Positions 10,259-18,959 of a stretch of DNA of 64,000 nucleotides are shown in pieces. How positions within the stretch are numbered: the first letter of the stretch is position 1; every line of letters starts with the position of its first letter. The notes below the pieces were generated by a model, which did not search any database, was not told the origin of the DNA, and worked only from the letters and a program-made list of their open reading frames with translations. This DNA is from Myxococcales bacterium (GTDB lineage Bacteria; Myxococcota_A; Polyangia; Haliangiales; Haliangiaceae): assembly GCA_011526095.1 (NCBI GenBank), contig WYBA01000170.1, forward strand, positions 1 to 64,000. The letters are read 5' to 3'. Both the position numbers and the translations under genes were made by a program.

Positions 10259-11200
10259 TCAGAAGTTGGCGTGCTCGCGCACCGCGGCGCCGAGCAGCGA
10301 CAGCACCGCCGTGAGCACGAGCGACGTGATCATGACCGTCGCGACGTCCCACGCCGGACGCGGGCGTGAGGCGGCGTCGGGACGGGACGGCTCGGCGACG
10401 CGGATCAGGTAGCGCTCGTCGCGCGCCGCCTGGAGCTGCGCGGCCTGCAGGCCCTGCAGGGCGGCCTCGAGCTCCTCCTGCGCGATCTCGATCTGGAGCG
10501 GATCCGCGCCGGTGCGGGCCGTCGCGAGGTGCTCGCGCGCGGTCGCGACGATCCGCTCGGCCGGCGCCACCAGCTCGTCGCGGCTGCGCGTCGACAGCTC
10601 GTCGATCCACGCCTCCGCCCGCGCGAGGATCGCGGCGGCGAGCGCCTGCGCCTGCTCGGGCGCGAACGCGCGGACGCGCAGGCTCAGCACGTTCGAGTCG
10701 TGCTCGCGCGTGACCACGACCTTGTCGTGGAAGTAGTCGAGCAGCTCGGACTGGTCGGCGTCGTCGTCGAGGCGCGCGTACCAGTCGTGGTCGCCGCTCC
10801 CGTAGTGGGCGAGGAACCCGTGATCCGCGACGAGCGCGTCGAGCATCGCGCGCGACCGGATGTAGTCGCGGAGCAGGCGCGCGTCGTGGCGGTTGCCGCC
10901 GCCCTTGGCGTCGCCGGCCTCGTCGCGGCCGCGGCTCGACTCGATCGCGATCACCGCGGTGGAGTCGAACTGGGGCGAGGCGAGGAACGCGACGTAGACC
11001 ACGGCCACCAGCGTCGGGATCCCGGCGAACAGCGCGAACCGGATCAGCAGCTTGCGGGCGCGGGCGCGCCGGAGCTGCTCGGCGCTCGCCGGCAGGCCCT
11101 TGCCCTCGGGGCGCGCGCCCCTGGCGCCCGCGGCCTTGACCGCGGGGGCGGCGGGGGCGGTGCGGGGCAGGTCCTGGTTGGTGGGGGCCGGCTGGCTCAT
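10259..11200 (-). CDS. kpsE: KpsE-type capsule export inner-membrane protein
   Basis: A 313-residue polysaccharide co-polymerase/export protein. An Ala/Pro-rich cytoplasmic tail is followed by a transmembrane segment at about residues 50-72 ([20 protein letters not shown]). A periplasmic domain with long coiled-coil helices follows (residues 150-265, e.g. [20 protein letters not shown]), then PSRPD and a second membrane segment near the C terminus ([19 protein letters not shown]). This two-TM, coiled-coil layout is that of KpsE/BexC/CtrB, which link the ABC transporter to the outer-membrane pore. ATGA overlap with kpsT supports the start. No gene for the outer-membrane partner (KpsD/CtrA) is in the window. 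Confidence 0.85.
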   Translation of the reverse strand: MSQPAPTNQDLPRTAPAAPAVKAAGARGARPEGKGLPASAEQLRRARARKLLIRFALFAGIPTLVAVVYVAFLASPQFDSTAVIAIESSRGRDEAGDAKGGGNRHDARLLRDYIRSRAMLDALVADHGFLAHYGSGDHDWYARLDDDADQSELLDYFHDKVVVTREHDSNVLSLRVRAFAPEQAQALAAAILARAEAWIDELSTRSRDELVAPAERIVATAREHLATARTGADPLQIEIAQEELEAALQGLQAAQLQAARDERYLIRVAEPSRPDAASRPRPAWDVATVMITSLVLTAVLSLLGAAVREHANF

Positions 11201-11853
11201 GCCGACAGCTTCTCCTCGTAGGCCGCGGTGGCCTCGGCGACCGTGTCGTACACCCTCAGCTTGCCGGCGTCGAGCACCGCGCCCCGCTGACAGTACTCGG
11301 CCAGGGTCGCGGTCTCGTGGGACACCATGATCAGCCCGGCCCGCTCGCGCCGGGCGGTGAACGCGGCCTTGCACTTCTGGCGGAACAGCTTGTCGCCGAC
11401 CGCGGTGACCTCGTCGACGAGGTACATGTCGAAGTCGATCGCCATGCTCAGGCCGAACGCGACGCGCGCGCGCATGCCCGAGGAGTACGTCCGCACCGGC
11501 TCGAAGAAGTAGTTGCCGATCTCCGCGAACTCGCGCGCCTGCTCGACCACCCAGTCGACGTCCTGGCCGTAGACGCGGGCGACGAACCGGCAGTTCTCCT
11601 CGCCGGTCAACGATCCCGAGAACCCACCGGCGAAGCCGATCGGCCACGACACCTTGCCCTGTCGGATGATGTGCCCGGCGGTCGGCTGCTCCGCGCCCCC
11701 GATCAGCCGCATCAGGGTCGACTTGCCGGCGCCGTTGCGGCCGATGATCCCGATGCTGGTGCGCGGCGGGATCACGAAGGACAGGTCGTCGAGCACGACG
11801 TTCGGCCCCATCGAGGTCTTGTAGACCTTCGTGACGTTGCGCAGCTCGATCAT
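11197..11853 (-). CDS. kpsT: Capsule ABC transporter ATP-binding protein
   Basis: A 218-residue ABC ATPase, the short form typical of KpsT. It has Walker A (IGRNGAGKS), the signature [12 protein letters not shown], and Walker B with catalytic Glu replaced in context ([13 protein letters not shown]), followed by the switch His in [21 protein letters not shown] precedes Walker A. It pairs with the adjacent KpsM permease to drive export of the lipid-linked polysaccharide across the inner membrane. Its start overlaps the kpsM stop and its stop overlaps the kpsE start, both as ATGA, indicating coupled translation. Confidence 0.95.
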   Translation of the reverse strand: MIELRNVTKVYKTSMGPNVVLDDLSFVIPPRTSIGIIGRNGAGKSTLMRLIGGAEQPTAGHIIRQGKVSWPIGFAGGFSGSLTGEENCRFVARVYGQDVDWVVEQAREFAEIGNYFFEPVRTYSSGMRARVAFGLSMAIDFDMYLVDEVTAVGDKLFRQKCKAAFTARRERAGLIMVSHETATLAEYCQRGAVLDAGKLRVYDTVAEATAAYEEKLSA

Positions 11854-12629
11854 GACATCTCGATCTTGCGGCGGACGCGGCGCTCGAGCAGCAGCCCGAC
11901 GAGCACCAGGCCGAGGACCCACGCGACGACGTAGAGCACGTCGGTGTGGTCGTCGGTGTAGTCGACGAACCAGCCGTCGCGCACCATCTCGGTCGTGTGG
12001 AGCACGGGGTTGAGCAGCATCGCGTCGCGCGCGCGCTCGGGCAGCGACTCCGCGGTGAAGAAGATGCCGGAGATCCAGAACAGCGGGCGCAGCATCGGGC
12101 CGCGCGCCCGGTCCGCCGCCGGCGAGAGCTGGCCGAGGCAGCAGAAGATCAGCCCGAGCGCGGTGCCCAGGCCGGAGGCCAGCGCCATCCCGGCGATCGT
12201 GCGCAGCGGGCTGTCGATCACGAGCTCCTGGCGCACGAGCGCGTGCGCGCCCATCAGCGTTAGGAACACCGTCCCGAACGTCGCCGCCTCGAGCAGGCTG
12301 CGCGCGGTGACGAGATCGAGCGGCTGGACCTGCGGGTAATACAGCAGCGACTTGTTGCCGTTGATCGACTCGGCGACGCGGTGGACGCTGTTCGAGAACA
12401 GGAAGTACGGCAGCACGCCCGTGGCGATGAACGTGAACAGGTCCATGCCCGGGGGCGCCGGTCGGTTCATCACCCGGAAGAACCAGAAGAACGTGACGAT
12501 GACGATCGTCGGCTCGAGCAGCGCCCACAGGTAGCCGAGCTTGTGCGCGCCGAACCGCGTGCGCGTCTCGCGCAGGATGATCGCCTGGATCACCTCGGAC
12601 TGGATCGTGAGGCCGCGCAGGTACGTCAC
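11850..12629 (-). CDS. kpsM: Capsule ABC transporter permease
   Basis: A 259-residue ABC-2 type permease. It opens with an amphipathic helix (SEVIQAIILRETRTRFGAHK) and LGYLWALLEP, the hallmark of polysaccharide exporters. About six membrane segments follow (IVIVTFFWFFRVM, FTFIATGVLPYFLF, ALASGLGTALGLIFCC, LFWISGIFFTAESLP and LYVVAWVLGLVLVGLLL), ending in basic residues. The NPVLHTTEMVRDGWF block near residue 215 is typical of KpsM. The GTG start at 12629 follows the kdsD stop by 17 bp. It forms the membrane channel with KpsT. Confidence 0.93.
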   Translation of the reverse strand: MTYLRGLTIQSEVIQAIILRETRTRFGAHKLGYLWALLEPTIVIVTFFWFFRVMNRPAPPGMDLFTFIATGVLPYFLFSNSVHRVAESINGNKSLLYYPQVQPLDLVTARSLLEAATFGTVFLTLMGAHALVRQELVIDSPLRTIAGMALASGLGTALGLIFCCLGQLSPAADRARGPMLRPLFWISGIFFTAESLPERARDAMLLNPVLHTTEMVRDGWFVDYTDDHTDVLYVVAWVLGLVLVGLLLERRVRRKIEMS

Positions 12630-12646
12630 GCGGGCTCCGGCGGCGG

Positions 12647-13660
12647 TCAGCCGCCTCGCGGCTCGCCGTCGTGGTCGAACACCTCGACCACGCCCGCGAG
12701 CTTGCCGTCGCTGCCCAGGACGACGAGCGCCTTGAGCTTGAGCGTGTGCATCCGCGCGTGCGCGTCCGCCAGCGACGTGTCGGCGTCGATCGTGACCGGG
12801 TTGTCGGTCATGATCTCCGACACGCGGGCGGTCAACACCGCCGGGTTGCGCTGCATCGCGCGCCGCAGATCGCCGTCGGTGACGAGCCCGACCAGGCGCT
12901 CGCCGTTCATGACGATGACCAGCCCCAGGCGTCCCTCGGTCATCGTGATCAGCGAGTCGCCGACGCTGTCGGACGGCGCGACGATCGGCAGCCGGCTCGC
13001 GCGCATCACGTCGCGCACGCGGGTGAGCAGCTGTCGGCCGAGCGAGCCGCCGGGGTGGTTGCGGGCGAAGTCGCGCGGGGTGAACGCGCGCTCGCGCATC
13101 AGCGCGACCACCAGCGCGTCGCCCAGCGCCAGGGTCGCGAGCGACGAGCTGGTCGGGGCCAGGTTGTTCGGGCACGCCTCGCGATCGACCGAGACGTCGA
13201 GGACGACGTCCACGGCGCGCGCCAGCGACGACTGGAGCTGGCCGACCATGCCGACGAGCGGGACGCCGAGCGCGCGCAGGTGCGGCAGCAGGCCGACGAC
13301 CTCGGCGGTCTCGCCGCTGTACGAGATCAAGATGACGGTGTCCTGGGCGGTGATCATGCCCAGATCGCCGTGGAACGCCTCGTTGGCGTTGACGAACATC
13401 GCCGGCGTGCCCGTGGACGCGAGGCTGGACGCGATCTTCTGGCCGATCTGCCCGGACTTGCCGACCCCCGTCACCACCACCCGCCCCGGGGTCGCCAGCA
13501 TCAGGTCCACGGCCTGCGCGAACCGCTCGTCGACCCGGGCCGCCAGCTCCTCGAGCGTGCTCGCCTGCTGGAACAGCACGCGTCGAGCTTCTTCGACGGC
13601 GGCACTCGGTGTGCTGGTGGTGGCGCGTCGCAGCGCGACCAGCCTGCGCGGGTTGTCCAT
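12647..13660 (-). CDS. kdsD: Arabinose-5-phosphate isomerase
   Basis: A 337-residue enzyme with an N-terminal SIS domain (VVVTGVGKSGQIGQKIASSL, ISYSGETAEVV, and ARNHPGGSLGR) and two C-terminal CBS domains (VRDVMRASRLPIV and VSEIMTDNPVTI). It converts ribulose-5-phosphate to arabinose-5-phosphate, the first step to Kdo. As the first gene of the capsule operon it corresponds to kpsF in Escherichia coli K1. An AGGAGA ribosome-binding sequence lies 8-9 bp before the ATG. The gap upstream (13661-13722) must hold the operon promoter, but no clear -35/-10 pair was recognised. Confidence 0.94.
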   Translation of the reverse strand: MDNPRRLVALRRATTSTPSAAVEEARRVLFQQASTLEELAARVDERFAQAVDLMLATPGRVVVTGVGKSGQIGQKIASSLASTGTPAMFVNANEAFHGDLGMITAQDTVILISYSGETAEVVGLLPHLRALGVPLVGMVGQLQSSLARAVDVVLDVSVDREACPNNLAPTSSSLATLALGDALVVALMRERAFTPRDFARNHPGGSLGRQLLTRVRDVMRASRLPIVAPSDSVGDSLITMTEGRLGLVIVMNGERLVGLVTDGDLRRAMQRNPAVLTARVSEIMTDNPVTIDADTSLADAHARMHTLKLKALVVLGSDGKLAGVVEVFDHDGEPRGG

Positions 13661-13722
13661 TCGACTAGTCTCCTGACTCGGGAGCGGGCGGCCGGATTTG
13701 TAAAGGTAAGTCCGGTCGAACG

Positions 13723-15945
13723 CTAGGCCTCGATGGTACTCCGTGGCCGGGAACCGGACAACTCGTGGTTTCGGTGACCGGGATCAAGGGGTTCCGTCGG
13801 GGCGAACGGGCGTCGTGTGTTCCGCGCCACGGGGCCGTCGTCCCCGTCGAACCGAATTCGAGCGCGGTGGAGGACGATCGTCCGCGGCTCGCCACCGGCC
13901 GCGTCGACTTCCAGCACGACCGCGGACGGGCCGGCGCCTCGCAGCAGGTCGAGGACGTCGCGGACGGCCATCCCGACGGTCGCGGTGCCATCGACGGCGC
14001 GGATCCGATCGCCGACGCGCAGCTGCGCCGCCGCCGCAGGCGTGCGCTTGAGGATCCGGGCGATGCGCGGGCCGTCCACACCCTGCTGGAGGACGACGCC
14101 GATGCCGTACATGGTGCCGCCGGCCGCGTCGTCGGCCGGCTCGAGCTCGACCTCCAGCGGGGTCTCGCCCTGCGTCACCTTGACGCCGCCGATCCGGGCG
14201 GGGGTGCAGCCGGCCCGGCTCACCGCGACCGTCCGGACGCCGGGCGCGATCCCCGTCACGGCGAAGCGCCCCTGGTCATCGGTGTAGGCGGGCGTGCCGG
14301 CGTGGCCGGACATCACGCTGACGCGCGCGCCCGGGACGGCCTCTCCACCGCAGCGCACGACGCCAGCGATCGAGCCGGCGACGCCGAGCTGCGCCGAGCC
14401 GTCGCCTGCCTGCTCGGGCGGGACCTCGACGCCGAGGCGGGTGGCCGGGGCGTGCCCATCGGCGGCGATGACCAGATCGTAGCGACCGGGCTCGACCGGC
14501 CCGAGCTCGTAACGTCCATCCTCGGCGGCGAACCGGGTCGGGCCCGGCGCGCGCGCGCTGCTCTGGCCACCCACCGGCACGAACAGCTCGACCGAGACCG
14601 TGAAGTCCCGGACGGGGCGGCCGGCGGCGTCGGTCACGACCCCGCGGATCCGGCCGGGCGACTGCAGGGTGAGCTCGACGCCCTCGGCTGGTGCGGCCAC
14701 CTGGTCGCGCCGGGCGCGGGCGTACCCCGGCGCGCGCGCGACGAGCGCGAACGGCCCGGCGTCGAGGTCGACGAACCGGAACGTGCCGTCGGCTCCGGTC
14801 CTCACCGGCGGGCGCCCGGCGCGCGAGCCCGGCCGCTCGAGCTCGACCTTCGCGTCGGCGACGGGCGCACCGGCGGCGTCGACGACTCGCCCGGCCAGCT
14901 CGAGCGGCTCGCCGAGCGCCAGGACCACGCCGTCGCGTTGCTCGCCGGGGGCCGGGGACATCGTCACCGGCGCGGAGGCGGCGAACCCAGCGGCGCGCGC
15001 CTCGAGCGTGAGCGAGGCTGGCTTGATCCGGTCGAACCGGAACCGTCCGCCCGCGTCCGACTCGCGCGTGAGCTGCTCCGACACCTTCATCTCCGCGACG
15101 CGCACCGTGGCGTGGACGACCGCGCCGGCGACGACCGCACCGTCCGGTCCCCGGACAACCCCGGCGACCCCGGCGTGGGCCTGCAAGCGGATCTCGACGC
15201 CGTCGTGCACGGCGGCCGGCGGGACGCCTGGCACGGTGACCCGGCCGTATCCGCCCGGCGCGTCGGCGGCGAGCCGAACCTCGCCCGGGAACACCGTCAG
15301 CTCGAACGCGCCGTCGGCGCCGGAGGTGACCGACGTCTCGAGCACCGCGTCGGTGTCGTACGCGCCCGAGGCCTCGCGCGCTGGCGCGACCGCCACCGTG
15401 GCGCCCACCACCCCGGCGCCGCCGTCGTCGACGACGCGCCCCCGCACCCTCGCGAGGCGCGTCACCTCGACGTCGAGCCGGAGCGGGGCGCCGACGCGCC
15501 CGACCTTCAGCGGGCGAGCCGGCGCGTAGAGCAGCTCGCCGACCGCGCGGACCTCGTAGCCGCCCGGCCCGAGCTGGATCGAGAACTGGCCGTCGCCGCC
15601 GCTGGTCACGGTCTCCTCGGCGCCGATCGGCAAGCTGAACAGGACGTCGACGCCGGCCACGGGCGCGCGGGTCATCCCGTCGATCACGCGCCCGTCGACC
15701 GTGATCAGCCCACCGCCGCCGGCCGCGTACTGGTCGGCGAACCGCGGGTCATCGACCGCGCGGGCGCCCGCCTTCGCGAGCGCCTCGGTGCCGCGGGTGG
15801 AGGTCACCTCGCCCCCGGGCGTCGGCGTCGCGGCGGGGCTGGACGGCCCGTCCTCGCCCGCGCCTCGCCACCACCACGCCAGCGTCGCGATGGCGGCCAG
15901 CGCGACGAGCGCGAGGAGCCACGGGCTGGAACGTCGGCGCGCCAC
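13723..15945 (-). CDS. Envelope protein with repeated carboxypeptidase-regulatory domains and a PDZ domain
   Basis: A 740-residue protein. Residues 9-26 are a signal anchor (WLLALVALAAIATLAWWW), followed by a Pro/Thr-rich linker. From about residue 80 to 590 there are roughly six carboxypeptidase regulatory-like beta-sandwich units, each with the pattern G-x-V-x-D...G-x-P-V-x-x-A-x-V and DGxFxFxxL. Examples are VDGRVIDGMTRAPVAGVDV, VRGRVVDDGGAGVVGATVAV and LAGRVVDAAGAPVADAKVEL. A PDZ domain ends the protein (IGVVLQQGVDGPRIARI, AAQLRVGDRIRAVDG). Such architectures are common in predatory myxobacteria; the ligand is unknown. It reads toward kdsD with a 62 bp gap and may be in front of that operon rather than part of it. 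Confidence 0.82.
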   Translation of the reverse strand: MARRRSSPWLLALVALAAIATLAWWWRGAGEDGPSSPAATPTPGGEVTSTRGTEALAKAGARAVDDPRFADQYAAGGGGLITVDGRVIDGMTRAPVAGVDVLFSLPIGAEETVTSGGDGQFSIQLGPGGYEVRAVGELLYAPARPLKVGRVGAPLRLDVEVTRLARVRGRVVDDGGAGVVGATVAVAPAREASGAYDTDAVLETSVTSGADGAFELTVFPGEVRLAADAPGGYGRVTVPGVPPAAVHDGVEIRLQAHAGVAGVVRGPDGAVVAGAVVHATVRVAEMKVSEQLTRESDAGGRFRFDRIKPASLTLEARAAGFAASAPVTMSPAPGEQRDGVVLALGEPLELAGRVVDAAGAPVADAKVELERPGSRAGRPPVRTGADGTFRFVDLDAGPFALVARAPGYARARRDQVAAPAEGVELTLQSPGRIRGVVTDAAGRPVRDFTVSVELFVPVGGQSSARAPGPTRFAAEDGRYELGPVEPGRYDLVIAADGHAPATRLGVEVPPEQAGDGSAQLGVAGSIAGVVRCGGEAVPGARVSVMSGHAGTPAYTDDQGRFAVTGIAPGVRTVAVSRAGCTPARIGGVKVTQGETPLEVELEPADDAAGGTMYGIGVVLQQGVDGPRIARILKRTPAAAAQLRVGDRIRAVDGTATVGMAVRDVLDLLRGAGPSAVVLEVDAAGGEPRTIVLHRARIRFDGDDGPVARNTRRPFAPTEPLDPGHRNHELSGSRPRSTIEA

Positions 15946-15963
15946 GGGGCGCGGAGCCTATCA

Positions 15964-15994
15964 CGCGTCGTCCGTCCGGTAGCCGGACGACGCG
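15964..15994 (-). terminator. Hairpin between lipoprotein and carboxypeptidase-regulatory genes
   Basis: An 11-bp perfect stem (CGCGTCGTCCG at 15964-15974 with CGGACGACGCG at 15984-15994) around a 9-base loop. It lies directly downstream of the leftward lipoprotein gene. A second small hairpin (ATCGCA, loop TCG, TGCGAT, 16001-16015) abuts that gene's stop codon. There is no T-run, so this is either a terminator without a canonical U tract or an RNA-stabilising stem. Confidence 0.5.
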
Positions 15995-16014
15995 CGCGTC
16001 ATCGCATCGTGCGA

Positions 16015-16512
16015 TCAGTGCCGGCGGTTCTGCGGCCGCTCGTCGTGCTTCTTGGGCTTGGGGCGCCCCTTCTTCGGCGGCTTGGCCTTCGGCGCGCGGT
16101 GATCGCGCGCCGCCGGCCGCGCGTCACGCGGCTGGTGCTGCACGCGCGCCGGCGCGCGGTGGTCGCGCACGGCCGGCCGGTCGTGGCGGACATGGCCGTG
16201 GGCGTTGCCGCGGTAGCGCACGTAGGTGTGCGGGTTGCGGATGTGCACGACGCGGTTCGGCACGTGGCTCCACCGGACCCAGCCGCCCGTGTGGTAGCTC
16301 GACCGGTACCAGACGTTGCCGTAGTACCGCCAGTAGTAGCCGTCCGAGTAGAACACCGGCTCGTGGTAGTCCTCGATGACGTAGACGCCATCGCTGACGA
16401 GGACCATCGGCGGAGCGACGTGGGCGCGCGCGCGGACGGTGCCACGGACGACACAGCCCGACGCCAGGACCAGCCCGACCAGGGCAGCGAGGAAGATGAG
16501 TTTGCGCTTCAT
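16015..16512 (-). CDS. Small Tyr/Trp/His-rich lipoprotein
   Basis: A 165-residue protein with a strong AGGAGG ribosome-binding sequence 7-8 bp before its ATG. MKRKLIFLAALVGLVLASGC is a lipoprotein signal with the acylated Cys at position 20. The mature part has a Tyr/Trp-rich core (VFYSDGYYWRYYGNVWYRSS, then VRWSHVPNRVVHI). After it comes a low-complexity tail of His/Arg/Pro/Lys (KPPKKGRPKPKKHDE). Similar YxW-rich lipoproteins are frequent in myxobacteria and have no assigned function. The basic tail could bind polyanionic cell-surface polymers; that is inference only. It stands alone between two larger genes. Confidence 0.78.
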   Translation of the reverse strand: MKRKLIFLAALVGLVLASGCVVRGTVRARAHVAPPMVLVSDGVYVIEDYHEPVFYSDGYYWRYYGNVWYRSSYHTGGWVRWSHVPNRVVHIRNPHTYVRYRGNAHGHVRHDRPAVRDHRAPARVQHQPRDARPAARDHRAPKAKPPKKGRPKPKKHDERPQNRRH

Positions 16513-16745
16513 AGGGTTACCCTCCTGAGGGTCCATGGTAGCAGCACGGCCCGTGCCAGCCGGGTTTCCGGGCGCTTGGCGTCGCCCCGGTGGTGGATCG
16601 TGGACAGCCGGGTGTGGCGCCAGCGCCCCACCGTGAGCTTCGTCGCCCCGGGGCAACCGGTGGCCGGTCACCCCTGCGCCGTCGTGACGGCTCCCAGGAT
16701 CTTGATCTTCCGGGGGAACTGGACGATGCGAGGCCGACCTGGCCG

Positions 16746-17897
16746 CTACAGCCGCTCGATGATCGTCACGTTGGCCTGGCCGCCGCCCTCGCACATCGTC
16801 TGCAGGCCGTAGCGGGCGCCCCGGCGCTCGAGCTCGTGGAGCAGCGTCGTCATCAGGCGGGCGCCGGTGGCGCCGAGCGGGTGGCCGAGCGCGATCGCGC
16901 CGCCGTTGACGTTCACCTTGGCCGGGTCCGCGTCGAGCTCGCGCTGCCAGGCCATCACGACCGGCGCGAACGCCTCGTTGATCTCGACCAGGTCGATGTC
17001 GGCGAGGCGCAGGCCGGCCTTCGCCAGGGCGTGGCGGGTCGCCGGGATCGGCGCGGTCAGCATCCAGATCGGATCGTCGCCGCGGACGCTCAGGTGATGG
17101 ATGCGGGCGCGCGGGCGCAGGCCGTGCGCCTTGACCGCGGCCTCGGACGCGACGAGCAGGGCGGCGGCGCCGTCGGAGATCTGCGACGACAGGCCGGCAG
17201 TGAGGCGGCCGCCGTCGACCAGCGTCTTGAGCTTGGCCAGCGCTTCGCGCGAGGTGTCGCGGCGCGGCCCCTCGTCGGTCGTGATCTCGCCGACCGGGGC
17301 GATCTCGCGCGTGAAGTGCCCGGCGTCGATCGCGGCGAGCGCGCGGCGGTGGCTCTCGACCGCGAACGCCTCCATCTCGTCGCGCGTGCACTTCCACTTC
17401 TCCGCGATCATCTCGGCGGCGTGGAACTGCGACACCATGCGGTCGCCGTAGCGGGCGATCCACCCCTTGCTGCCCGAGAACGGGTCGGAGAAGCCGAGCG
17501 GCTGCGCCGACGTCATCGCCGCGCCGATCGGGATCATCGACATGTTCTGCACGCCGCCGGCGACGACGAGGTCGGCCGTGCCGCTCATCACCGCCTGCGC
17601 CGCGAAGTGGACGGCCTGCTGCGAGCTGCCGCACTGGCGGTCCACGGTCACGCCGGGCACGTGGTCGGGCAGGCCGGCGGCGAGCCAGCACGTCCGCGCG
17701 ACGTCGCCGGCCTGCGGGCCGATCGAGTCGACGCAGCCGAACACGACGTCGTCGACCGCGGCGGGATCGATCCGCGCGCGCTCGACCAGCGCGCGCAGGG
17801 CGTGGGCGCCGAGGTCGGCGGGATGGACGGCGGCGAGGCCGCCCTTCTTCTTGCCGACGGGCGTGCGGACGGCTTCGACGAGGAACGCTTCAGGCAT
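16746..17897 (-). CDS. fadA6: Steroid-ring thiolase (FadA6-like acetyl-CoA C-acyltransferase)
   Basis: A 383-residue thiolase. The nucleophile lies in VDRQCGSSQQA (Cys about residue 90). The other catalytic residues lie in EINEAFAPVV, GGAIALGHPLGATGARL and the second Cys in CEGGGQANVTIIERL. The opening MPEAFLVEAVRTPVGKKKG and the ending match, as I recall them, actinobacterial FadA6, which cleaves the last ketoacyl-CoA intermediates after ring C/D opening. It is the final gene of a leftward operon echA20-ipdA-ipdB-ipdC-echA-fadE-fadE-fadA6. The start overlaps the upstream acyl-CoA dehydrogenase by 8 bp. Specificity rests on overall resemblance and context. Confidence 0.86.
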   Translation of the reverse strand: MPEAFLVEAVRTPVGKKKGGLAAVHPADLGAHALRALVERARIDPAAVDDVVFGCVDSIGPQAGDVARTCWLAAGLPDHVPGVTVDRQCGSSQQAVHFAAQAVMSGTADLVVAGGVQNMSMIPIGAAMTSAQPLGFSDPFSGSKGWIARYGDRMVSQFHAAEMIAEKWKCTRDEMEAFAVESHRRALAAIDAGHFTREIAPVGEITTDEGPRRDTSREALAKLKTLVDGGRLTAGLSSQISDGAAALLVASEAAVKAHGLRPRARIHHLSVRGDDPIWMLTAPIPATRHALAKAGLRLADIDLVEINEAFAPVVMAWQRELDADPAKVNVNGGAIALGHPLGATGARLMTTLLHELERRGARYGLQTMCEGGGQANVTIIERL

Positions 17898-18957
17898 GGG
17901 CAGGTCCTTGCGAGGTCGGATCGAGGATCAGCGCGGCGACGCGCTCGGTGTGCCACGCGGCGTCGCCCCAGGCGGCCGCCAGCGTCCACGCGCGCTTCAT
18001 CCACAGGTGGAGGTCGTGCTCGAACGAGTAGCCGATCGCGCCGTGACACTGCAGCGCGGCGCGCGCGGCGCCGAGCGCCGCGGCCGAGGCGCGCGCCTTG
18101 GCGAGCGACACGGCGATGGCCCGATCGGCGCCGGCGCCGGCGACCGCGTGGGCGGCGCGCCACACGCACGGCCACGCCAGCTCGATCGCGACGTGGGCGC
18201 GGGCGAGGTGGTGCTTGACCGCCTGGAAGCTGCCGATCGCGCGGCCGAACTGCGTGCGGACCTTCGCGTAGTCGACCGTCGCCTCGATCAGGTGGCGCGC
18301 GACACCGACGAGCTGGGCAGCGGCCGCGAGCGCCCCGCGGTCGAACGCGGCGGCGAGCTGGGCGGCGGCGCGCGGGCCGTCCGCCAGGCACGTCGCCGCC
18401 GATGGCTGCCACGCGACGCGGGCGAGCCGGCGCGCGCCGTCGACCGAGGGCTGCGCGGTCAGCGTCACCGCCGCGCGCTCGACCGCGTGGACCTCGCCGG
18501 CGTGCTCGAGCACCAGCAGGTGCGCGCGCGCCGCGTCGGCGACGTACGGCGCGCCGCCGAGCCCCACCGCCAGCACGGCGCGCCCGGCGGCGGCGCCGCC
18601 GAGCCAGCGGTCGCACAGCGCGTCGCCGCCGAGCGCCGCGAGCAGCGGGATCGCCACGGCGGTGGTCTCGAGCAGCGGGCCCGGCAGCGCGGCGCGCCCG
18701 GCCTCCTCCATCACCAGCGCCCAGTCGGGGGCGTCGAGCCCGCCGCCGCCGAACCGCTCGGGCGCGGTCATGCCGACGACGCCGGCGCGGGCGAGCGCGA
18801 CCCACGCGGGCGGGGCGGCGGCGGCCTCGGCGGGCTCGTCCCAGGCCGCGCGGACGCGCGCCGGCGGGCACTCGCGGGAGAGAAGCGCGCGCGCGGTGTC
18901 GCGCAGGGCGAGCTGCTCGTCCGTCGGAGCTGGCGGTGCGGGAGGTGGGACGCGCAT
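17890..18957 (-). CDS. Acyl-CoA dehydrogenase, non-catalytic-type partner subunit (FadE32/33-like)
   Basis: A 355-residue acyl-CoA dehydrogenase fold. An N-terminal helical domain (TDEQLALRDTARALLSREC) is followed by a poorly conserved beta domain. The C-terminal helical domain has VDYAKVRTQFGRAIGSFQAV and CHGAIGYSFEHDLHLWMKRA. The position that holds the base Glu in its upstream neighbour is Asp here (AAFDRGALAA), and the C-terminal GTNEIQ block is absent. In actinobacteria such subunits pair with a catalytic one as alpha2beta2 enzymes on steroid acyl-CoAs. Here the partner would be the gene 2 bp upstream. ATG 18957 is preceded by no obvious ribosome-binding site; coupling is likely. Confidence 0.82.
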   Translation of the reverse strand: MRVPPPAPPAPTDEQLALRDTARALLSRECPPARVRAAWDEPAEAAAAPPAWVALARAGVVGMTAPERFGGGGLDAPDWALVMEEAGRAALPGPLLETTAVAIPLLAALGGDALCDRWLGGAAAGRAVLAVGLGGAPYVADAARAHLLVLEHAGEVHAVERAAVTLTAQPSVDGARRLARVAWQPSAATCLADGPRAAAQLAAAFDRGALAAAAQLVGVARHLIEATVDYAKVRTQFGRAIGSFQAVKHHLARAHVAIELAWPCVWRAAHAVAGAGADRAIAVSLAKARASAAALGAARAALQCHGAIGYSFEHDLHLWMKRAWTLAAAWGDAAWHTERVAALILDPTSQGPAHA

Positions 18958-18959
18958 GA

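Noticed and set aside
16746..17897. Calling the thiolase a general fatty-acid FadA
   Set aside because: Its start, end and internal blocks and its place in the ipdABC operon fit FadA6 better than fatty-acid thiolases.
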